DNA from: Galbula dea
Taxonomy: Eukaryota > Chordata > Aves > Piciformes > Galbulidae
Length of the DNA: 64,000 bases
Direction: 5' to 3'
NCBI GenBank assembly: GCA_013399015.1
Contig: VWZX01006533.1
Location: 503,499 to 567,498 of the forward strand
The translations under genes were made by a program, and so were the position numbers. Positions 56,873 through 64,000 of this stretch are shown in pieces. The notes under the pieces were generated by a model. The model searched no databases. It saw nothing but the letters and a program-made list of their open reading frames with translations, and was not told the DNA's origin. The number at the start of each line of letters is the position of its first letter. Position 1 is the first letter of the stretch.

Positions 56873-57744
56873 GAAAGGAAAAGAAAAGGTGAAGCTCTAG
56901 CTGTGTGTCTAGATGAAGCAAACACAGCATTTTGTCTTTCCTTGATGATTTATGTGCATCTAAATCACCATCCCACCTGCCACCCTCTATTGCCAGAAAT
57001 CACAATCATGTCACCACCCCAACTAGAAACACAACATAAACCCAAAGGTGTTTAAATGCCTTTCCAACCCCCACCTTTCTATTTCCTTGAGCCATATGGC
57101 ACATGAATCATCATCAGGTAGCTCTGGCTGCTGGATGTAATTACAATTGGTGTACATGGTGTGCAGTCAGTGGTACAAATATTGATCTGAGAACATGAAA
57201 GCAGAGTAGTGCATGAAAACCATCTCACTACAACTGCACTGGCTGCTGCTTTGCAGGGAGAGAACTAGGAGAAGAATGGCTTTGCCCATTTGTTTTCCTC
57301 TTTCAGCCTTCAGGATTTTGAAGGACTGGAAACTTTGGGAATTATGGAATTAAAATCTCCCTTTCAAATCATTCCCAATTGACAGAGATCATTAGCTGCT
57401 TTATGTGATGCTGCCTCCTGACTGAGAGCAACTTGGAGTGGTTTTGCCCCACAAATGGAAAGACAATTTCAAACCAAAACAGGCAGAAAAGCAGAAAAAC
57501 CCAAACATCTCCTGGAGTTTGTCAAAACAAAATCTCTCTTCCATCCTGCAGGCTTCTTGTCAGCCTTCATCTGGCCTGACAGGTTGGACAAAATGCTGAT
57601 AATTAGCAAAATGAGCAAAATAATATCAGGATCTACAGGGAGTGCTGGGAAATAGTTCATTTGAGAATGATTCTTGCATTCATCATCCTTTCCTGGGGAA
57701 GTTATTTGTCATGAGCTGTGTTGCTGACAAGTTGGAAAGCCAGA
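56873..57744. other. Unique sequence, no gene seen
   Basis: No feature recognised. Confidence 0.55.
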
Positions 57745-57860
57745 GAGAGAGGCTGTGGAGTCTCCTCTTGGGGAGAGATTCCAAGCCCAGCTGGAGGTGA
57801 TCCTGGGCAAGATGCTATGGGTGCCCCTGCTTTAGCAGGGGGTTGGACTAGATGATCCCC
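57745..57860 (+). mobile_element. CR1 group B tail, truncated at its 3' end
   Basis: Sense copy GAGAGGCTGTGGAGTCTCCT through GCTTTAGCAGGGGGTTGGAC to GATGATCCCC, where it stops before the normal CCTTCCAACC terminus. Confidence 0.92.
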
Positions 57861-57898
57861 TTGGCCCCAGCACTGCAGCTGAGGTCTCCCCAGAGCAA
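57861..57898 (-). mobile_element. CR1 group D internal scrap
   Basis: 38 bases (GGCCCCAGCACTGCAGCTGA, GGTCTCCCCAGAGC) identical to the RT region at 49720-49750, joined directly to the B tail. Confidence 0.8.
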
Positions 57899-59189
57899 AG
57901 TCCTTCAAGGATAAAGCCCATTTTCCTACTTAGCAGAAACTTTCTCCCTGAACTCCTCCAGCACAGCATAACACAAGTTGGTTAATGACAAAGGTGCTCA
58001 AAAGAAGAGTTAAATATCTTAACAGGGATCACAGAAGCATCCAGCTGTTTGTCTTTTAGGAATGAGAAGGGAAAGAATGGGGAATTCCCTTTGCCTTTTT
58101 GTATTGCCATAGTAAAAGACAAGTTGACCCTGGAAAGCTCACAGCTAGTTTCTGTTACTGCTGCTCATGCAATGCACCCTGATGGGTATCATATATATTC
58201 TTTTATATATATATATATATATATATTTTTATGTCATTCCATCACCTTCCTACCCACTCAGCTTCTGCCAAGGCCAAGAAAAAGCTGGAGCAACTCAAGA
58301 GGATAATCTATCAGAAATCAATTCCATGCTCTAGGAGCAATTTATCATCCTGGGTCATACATCACTTGGTGCTGGTTATTGAATGAAAATGGAAGTGCTC
58401 TGGTCCTGAGCAAGGACTGAACAAACAAGATCATGAAGCAGTTAAAGAGATCATCAGGAACTCATTTTGCATTGTTGAAATTATTGAATGAGGGTGATTA
58501 AAACCGTTGGCAACCCTCAGCCCTTGTATCAGGCTGAGGCTGTCAGCAGCCTTCCAGCACTCCTTCAGGAAGAGGGAGGCGGGCAGCACATGGCAAAGTG
58601 AAATAGGGCTGGGGTTTACCTATTCCTTCTCTTCAAACCCTGTCTGTATCTGCTAGCTCAGTTCTAAGGAGGCTCTGAGATCAACCTGATTGTGCTTTGC
58701 TCCCTGCAATTGTTCTCCAGTGCAGATGAAAGAGAAGCTTTTGGGGAATCTTGGTGTTTAGCAGAAATACAGGAGGTGCTTGTTGTTCTTGTTGTTGATT
58801 TAATGCAGTGGTTGAGGAGTGATCTTGGAGTTTTCCTGCCTAATTGCTCTGTGTATCTGGAGCTTTGAAGTTAGTCCATAGAAATATCTCTGGGATAGAA
58901 CAAATGCTGCTTTTGATTTCCACCTGAGGCAAAACAAACAGCTTTAGTCTCTAGCATGGCTGGGTGGATTCTGAGCTGTGTTTCACACCAGGAAAAGCTC
59001 TAAAAGCAGAACTCAAATCCAGCTGCTTTCTGTAGCACAGGAATTAAGGAAACAAATAGAAGATATTTGAAAAATGTAAAAAAAAAAAAGGAGAATAAAA
59101 GCAATCTGTAATTCAGAATCTATTGGCAATTAGCTAAGCACAAGCCACATGGACAATCAGAGCATGGAGGTGGCTGGTCTGGAGGCCTT
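57899..59189. other. CR1-free unique region
   Basis: Contains a (TA)n run at 58204-58226 and an A11 run near 59080. No gene recognised. Confidence 0.55.
58204..58226. repeat. (TA)n microsatellite
   Basis: Eleven TA units flanked by T runs. Confidence 0.95.
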
Positions 59190-59428
59190 GTAGGTTTAGA
59201 CTGGATATTAGGAGGAAGTTCTTCCCTCTGAGGGTGGGGAGGCACTGGCACAGGTTGCCCAGAGAGGCTGTGGAAGCTCCATCCCTGGAAGCTTTGAAGG
59301 CCAGGCTGGCTGGGGCTGTGGGCAAGCTGCTCTAGTGGGAGGTGTCCCTGGCAGGCAGGAGGTTGGAACTAAATAATCTTGAAGGTTCCTTCCAGCTCTG
59401 AGAGCTCTAGGATTCTGTGATTCTATGT
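59190..59428 (+). mobile_element. CR1 group C, 3' end
   Basis: Sense copy from GGTTTAGACTGGATATTAGG to AGGATTCTGTGATTCTATG. Confidence 0.95.
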
Positions 59429-59510
59429 GTGAATAAATCAAGGCTCTACAAGGAGCAGCAAAAGCAAGAAGCTAAGGAGAAGCAGAGCAAAGAAACTGAA
59501 GCAGAAGCTC

Positions 59511-59672
59511 AGCAAGGGCAAGTGTAGGGTAATGCATGTGGGGAGGCATAACCTCATGGGCCAGGGCAGGTTAGGGGTGATTTGCTGGGATGCAGCTCTG
59601 TGGAAAAAGACCTGAGAGTTCTGATGGACAATTAGGGTGACCAAGAGCCAGCAATGTGCCCTTGTGGCAACC
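59511..59672 (+). mobile_element. Diverged CR1 RT fragment
   Basis: Sense piece with the RT motif SKGKCRVMHVGRHNLMGQGR, then (after stops) an EKDLGVLVD-like stretch and TKSQQCALVA. It has two in-frame stops and no tail; older than its neighbours. Confidence 0.75.
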
Positions 59673-59871
59673 ATAGACTCACAGAATGATTTGGGTTGGA
59701 AGGGACCTTGAAAGATCACCTAGCCCCAACCCCCTGCTCAAGCAGGGACATCTGCAACTAGCCTAGCTTGCTCAAAAACCCCAGCCTGGTTGTGAGTGCT
59801 TCCAGGGATGGGATATCCACAACTTCTTTGAGCAACCTGTTCCAGTGTCTCCCCACCCTCACAGTGAAGAT
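59673..59871 (-). mobile_element. CR1 3' end, D-like tail
   Basis: Antisense copy: CATAGACTCACAGAATGATT, AAGCAGGGACATCTGCAACT, CAACCTGTTCCAGTGTCTCC. The tail differs from group D by CTCAAGCAGGG in place of the CTGCAGTCAGCAGGG box. Confidence 0.9.
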
Positions 59872-60407
59872 TTGTGGCAGTGTTGACAGGTTCAAGTCAA
59901 GTTTTCCCTGCTTCACCCTAGAGCAGATGTGAGGAGGATCCAGCCAGTAATTGCTGTGTCCTTTTCTTCCCCTCTCAGGTAGGAAAAATCATTGTTAGGA
60001 TGATGGATGTCTCTCCTTTTCCATGCTGGCACTTCTCAAAGGTGGTGATTTGCAAGGTGCTGCTTCCCCATGAGGTGGGACATCTGTTTGGGGACTTAAA
60101 GCAGTGAGGAGACCCAGGTGTCCTCATCTCCAAGGCCACCTGGTGATGCAGTTCAAGTGCCACAGGAAGTATATTTCCAAAGCACATCTGTGCCCAGAGG
60201 ATAAGGTGCCTGGGCTCCATCTCCTGGGAAATTCACAACACAGCTGTCCCTGAGGAGAGTTTCTCAAGGAATTATGGATCAGGTCTTTACTCTGATTTAA
60301 AACAAAAGGGGCACTTCAACAAGAAAACACAATTCTATTCTTCTTCAGCTGTGCTCTGGATTTCTCCCATCAGCTTTCCAGCAGGGAGGGCTTGCAAGGA
60401 GAAGAGT
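59872..60407. other. Unique sequence, no gene seen
   Basis: No feature recognised. Confidence 0.55.
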
Positions 60408-60808
60408 TACAGAATCATAGACTGGTGGGGGTTGGAAGGGACCTCTGGGGATCATCCAGTCCAACCCACTGCTAAAGCAGGGGCACCCACAGCAGCTTGC
60501 CCAGGGTCACCCCCAGCTGGGCTTGCAATCTCTCCACACAAGGAGACTCCACAGCCTCTCTGCAAAGCCTGGGCCAGGCCTCCAACACTCTCACAACAAA
60601 CAAGCTTCTCCTCCTGCTCAGATGCAACCTGCTGGCTTCCAGTTGGTGCCCAGTGCCCCTTGGGCTGTCCCTGGGCACCAGTGAGCAGAGTCTGGCCCCA
60701 GCCTCTTGCCTTCTGTCCTTTAGCTCTTGCTGAGCCTTGAGCAGCTCCCCTGTGGGGCTGCTCTTCTCCAGGCTCAGCAGCCCCAGGGCTCTTAGCCTTT
60801 CCTCCTGG
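60408..60808 (-). mobile_element. CR1 group B, 3' 0.4 kb
   Basis: Antisense copy from ACAGAATCATAGACTGGTGG to CCTTTCCTCCTGGGGAAGAA. The minus-strand frame (60472-60879) is open through EERLRALGLLSLEKSSPTGE, WPRLCREAVESPCVERLQAQ and LGKLLWVPLL. Confidence 0.95.
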
Positions 60809-61684
60809 GGAAGAACACCAATGGAGCAGGAAGATAAGCTGATGTCTCCATACTGCCCCTTTATTACAGCCCCATCCAACTCACTCTAAAACCCTCACAA
60901 CTTCCAGCAAGCAAAGAGGATTTAAGGGAGGCCTAAAATCTATGTGGTCTCCTTGGGAAACCACCCTTGGGCTTTTCTTTGGTCTAATCCTTCCTGCTGT
61001 GCTTGGCACCATCAGCCACAGAAAAGAAGCAGTGCTCCTGGATGCTTCTGCTCTGCTCCTTCTCCTCCACCACCCCATAGGACCTCCACTACCATGAAAG
61101 CAGCCAGGCAGGTAAAAAGCTACTGGGGGAAAAAAAAAAGGAGCCTTTAGAAGGGATCAAAGCCAACAAACAATTAGTAAGCCATCATGTAGCTACATAA
61201 CAGAAGAAACATGTCCTCTGGCTAAAACAAGGAATGCTAACAACATCTCCTGCCACCAACACCCTTGTCATGCTGTCACACCACTGAACTTGCTAAGTGA
61301 AACAGGTAATTAGTATGAAGAGGAAATGCCACTTGCCAAGGTCCTCCTCCCCCTGAATACAAGGCAAGTTGTTTGTTCCATGTTCTTTTCAGATGGTTAA
61401 TGAAGATGGCACAGAGGTAGGGGAGCCCTGGGGATTTAGTAGGTTCCTGGCACTGAATTTCCTCCTGCTGGATTTTATTTCATCAGCTCTACCTTTTCTT
61501 AGCCAGTCTTCACTCTTTCTAAACTAATTAACCCAAAATCTCCTTCTTATTCTTGACTCAGCAAACTCTCCTGCTCCCCTCAGGTGTGAAGGATCACATG
61601 GAGCTGCTCACATGGACATCAACATTAGTCTCATGTCCTCCAGATGCTCCTCCATGGCCAGTGATAAGGGAAAGGACACTTAAT
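60809..61684. other. Unique sequence, no gene seen
   Basis: An A9 run lies near 61130. No gene recognised. Confidence 0.55.
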
Positions 61685-62100
61685 CATGGAATCCTAGACT
61701 TGTCAGAGTTGGAAGGGACCTTCAAGATCATCTAGTTCCAGCCCCCCTGCCTGCCAGGGACACCTCCCACTACAGCAGGTTGCCCACAGCCCCAGCCAGC
61801 CTGGCCTTCAAAGCTTCCAGGGATGGAGCTTCCACAGCCTCTCTGGGCAACCTGTTCCAGTGTCTCCCCACCCTCACAGGGAAGAACTTCCTCCTAATAT
61901 CCAATCTAAATCTCCCCTCCTCTAGTTTGCATCCATTCCCCCTAGTCCTGTCACTGCCTGACCTCCTAACAAGTCCCTCCCCAGCTTTCTTGTAGCCCCC
62001 TTCAGATCCTGGAAGGTCACCAGAAGGTGTCCTGGGAGCCTTGTCATCTCCAGGCTGAACAACCCTACCTTTCCCAGTCTGTGCTCTCTCAGCCTGAGCT
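61685..62100 (-). mobile_element. CR1 group C, 3' 0.42 kb
   Basis: Antisense copy from CATGGAATCCTAGACTTGTC through CCCCTAGTCCTGTCACTGCC to TCTCAGCCTGAGCTCAGAG. Confidence 0.95.
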
Positions 62101-62483
62101 CAGAGCCTGCCTTTTAAGCAGCCCTTGAGAACAGTGCAGGATTATTGCCAGCCTGGCTAGAAGTCCAAGGAGTTTTCTACTCTGAAGAAGCCAAGCACCC
62201 AAATCTGCCAGAGAAGATGTTCAAACATCCTGCCTCTTGTTGTCTTCCCATTCTGAAGTCTCTGAAGATGAATCCACCCAAATTCCCTTTCCAAACAGCT
62301 TCAGCCACTCTTTCATTCACCTGGATTTCATTCTCAGCTTGACAGCTCCTGACTCTGTGGTGCACCTCACCCCCAGCCATGATGAACACCACCAGCCTCT
62401 TCTGCCCTGGATGTTCTCAACTGCCCACCATTCCCTACATCACCTCAGGCTTCTTTGGCATCTCAGCAAACAGATAGCATCTG
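62101..62483. other. Unique sequence, no gene seen
   Basis: No feature recognised. Confidence 0.5.
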
Positions 62484-62540
62484 CTGGACCTTGGAAGGTC
62501 CCTTCTGACCCAAAGCAGCCTATGATTCCATGATACATAG
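62484..62540 (+). mobile_element. CR1 tail remnant, unassigned
   Basis: A 57-base sense terminus: ACCTTGGAAGGTCCCTTCTG, ACCCAAAGCAGCCTATGATT, CCATGAT. Confidence 0.8.
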
Positions 62541-62897
62541 CTCACAGTCCTGGCTTCAGCTGACACTTGATATTTGGCCATGTGGTTGACAGGGGAAAAC
62601 AGATCCTAGGTGCTTGACTGACACATGAGATGGCAGCAGGACCAGCAGAAGCAGCTCTGGCTTTTGTTTGCTCAAGATCCCCAGGTACTTGGGTTTAAAG
62701 GCTGCTCAGAGCCAAGTGGCAGGAGTCTTGCAGACTGCAAAGCCCAAAATAACTCTGCCATCCCAGTTCAAATAAGCAGCAGATAATCTCTCGTGGCAAA
62801 GGGATGGAGTGAAGCCTAGTGAAAGCAAAGCTAGCTTTGATGGGGACTCCTGTGCCTCCTGGATGCTGGCTGGAGGGTATTCTTTGGGTTATATGGG
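62541..62897. other. Unique sequence, no gene seen
   Basis: No feature recognised. Confidence 0.5.
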
Positions 62898-62971
62898 ATA
62901 TCAGGTGTTAGAGAGCACCCAGAGAGGGTCACAGAGGTGGTGAAGGGTCTGCAGAGGAAGCCATATGAGGA
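62898..62971 (+). mobile_element. CR1 group E, internal scrap
   Basis: Sense piece GGATATCAGGTGTTAGAGAG, CACCCAGAGAGGGTCACAGA, matching the reverse of 20000-20085. No tail. Confidence 0.85.
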
Positions 62972-63098
62972 AGCCTCCTCTTCTCCAGGCTAACCAAGCC
63001 CAGTTCCCTCAGCTGCTCCTCACAACACTTGTGCTCTAGACCCTTCCCCACCTTCCTTGCACATTCCAGCACCTCAGTGTCCTTCTTGGAGTGAGACA
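62972..63098 (-). mobile_element. CR1 group A, internal fragment
   Basis: Antisense piece joined directly to the group E scrap: CCTCCTCTTCTCCAGGCTAA, CTCAGCTGCTCCTCACAACA, CCTCAGTGTCCTTCTTGGAG. A deletion removes about 14 bases after ACCTTCCTTGC. Confidence 0.9.
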
Positions 63099-63630
63099 TG
63101 GTGCTGACCCTTTCCCTTCTGTGCATCCATTGATTACTCAGCCTGGCCAGCCTTGTCTCCTGGTCCCCAGCCCTTCCTGCCAAGTGCTGCAGCAGGTGAA
63201 AGGCATAAGAAAGCCCTAAACAAGAATAACAACCAGGATCATTCTCAGCAAGCTTCTCACATGTGCTCCTGGTCGTTACAAACCTTTACCTTCTCCTCAA
63301 GGACAAGGAGCTAATGCAGAATGGTGGCCAGGAGGGACTTACAAGGATAGACCATCATGGTAAGAAGTGTTCTTGTGGTTTTGGGGAGATGGGAACCACT
63401 TAGATATTCACTAAAGCTACTTTGCACAGCTGATTAGTCAACCTCTGCCTAGCTGGGTCCATTGGATTGATCTCTGTAGCAATAAAGCAGTTTTCACCAC
63501 CCTGGGCTTTCAGCAGAGATGGTCTCACCTCCTTTCTTTGTACATTTAGTGTTCTGAAACTGTTTCTGGTTTTATTTATTTCTTCTCCATTTGGCCCTGA
63601 CTTCATGGTATTGACTTTCTCCTCTCTCAT
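63099..63630. other. Unique sequence, no gene seen
   Basis: No feature recognised. Confidence 0.5.
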
Positions 63631-64000
63631 ATGAGAGTTGGGGTTGTTCAGTCTGGAGAAGAGAAGGTTCCAAGGAGACCTTACTGTGGCCTTCCAGGAT
63701 CTGAAGAAAGCTGGGGAGGGACTGTTTAGGAGCTCAGGTAGTGACAGGACTAAGGGGAATGGATGCAAACTAGAGGAGGGGAGATTCAGATTAGGTATTA
63801 GGAGGAAGTTCTTCCCTGTGAGGGTGGGGAGACACTGGAACAGGTTGCCCAGAGAGGCTGTGGAAGCTCCATCCCTGGAAGCTTTGAAGGCCAGGCTGGC
63901 TGGGGCTGTGAGCAACCTGCTCTAGTGGGAGGTGTCCCTGGCAGGCAGGGGGTTGGAACTAGGTGATCTTTGGGGTCCCTTCCATCTCTATGATTTAATC
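63631..64000 (+). mobile_element. CR1 group C, 3' 0.37 kb, at the window edge
   Basis: Sense copy from GAGTTGGGGTTGTTCAGTCT to CATCTCTATGATTTAATC at the last base. It is open for 95 codons from MGLFSLEKRRFQGDL through FRLGIRRKFFPVRVGRHWNR to LAGAVSNLL. The 3' terminus may continue past the window. Confidence 0.95.

Noticed and set aside
1..64000. Endogenous retrovirus with gag/pol/env
   Set aside because: No protease, retroviral RT or envelope motif is seen; all RT-like peptides are CR1 type. Repeat X could be a solo LTR but shows no proven LTR ends.

Overview
The window looks like nuclear DNA of a bird. CpG dinucleotides are very rare, no compact gene array is present, and 5'-truncated copies of CR1 (chicken repeat 1) non-LTR retrotransposons recur throughout. 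Their 3' ends carry the typical avian signature: a TTGGACTnGATGATC-like segment, then CCTTCCAACC, then a few ATTCTATG/GATTCTGTG units. By hand tally I count nearly 60 CR1 fragments covering about 18 kb (roughly 28%). That density exceeds what is usual for birds and would fit a CR1-rich lineage such as Piciformes (woodpeckers and allies). The lineage is an inference; the CR1 content is read directly.

CR1 copies are labelled here by 3' tail and encoded reverse-transcriptase C-terminus. Group A encodes a WPRLPRAVVESPSLE-like end and has tail variants A1 (..GTGACCTGGCAGTG..), A2 (..GTGAGCATGGCAGTG..) and A3. Group B encodes PWPRLCREAVESP..LGKLLWVPLL and ends in GGTGCCCCTGCTTTAGCAGG. Group C encodes RLPREAVEAPSLEALKARLAG and ends in AGGTGTCCCTGGCAGGCAGG. 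Group D ends in GATGTCCCTGCTGACTGCAG. Group E encodes VVEHWNRLPR..ANALSHMG and has a CATGTGGGGTGACTTTGGGC tail. Group F covers short tail remnants. No copy is full length; all lack ORF1 and most of ORF2.

Layout: 1-9 kb holds A and D copies, a 0.4-kb polypyrimidine tract and a possible minus-strand terminal exon. 9-23 kb is CR1-dense and holds the first copy of an unclassified 0.6-kb repeat ('X') and a pentanucleotide expansion inside a CR1. 23-28 kb is CR1-poor, with a 28-bp minisatellite and a 1-kb AT-rich minisatellite with higher-order structure. 28-39 kb has further CR1 copies, the second X copy, a possible plus-strand terminal exon and a strong double hairpin. 38.8-44 kb is largely unique sequence. 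44-64 kb again alternates CR1 copies (several joined in opposite orientation) with unique sequence and the third X copy.

I recognise no known protein-coding gene, RNA gene, CRISPR array or operon. The two exon candidates are supported only by splice-site, reading-frame and polyadenylation context. The window is best read as intergenic or intronic avian DNA shaped by successive CR1 waves. I did not find a convincing new biological system. The most distinctive items are the X repeat, the higher-order AT-rich minisatellite, the array of splice-donor-like motifs, the double hairpin and the chimeric CR1 junctions.
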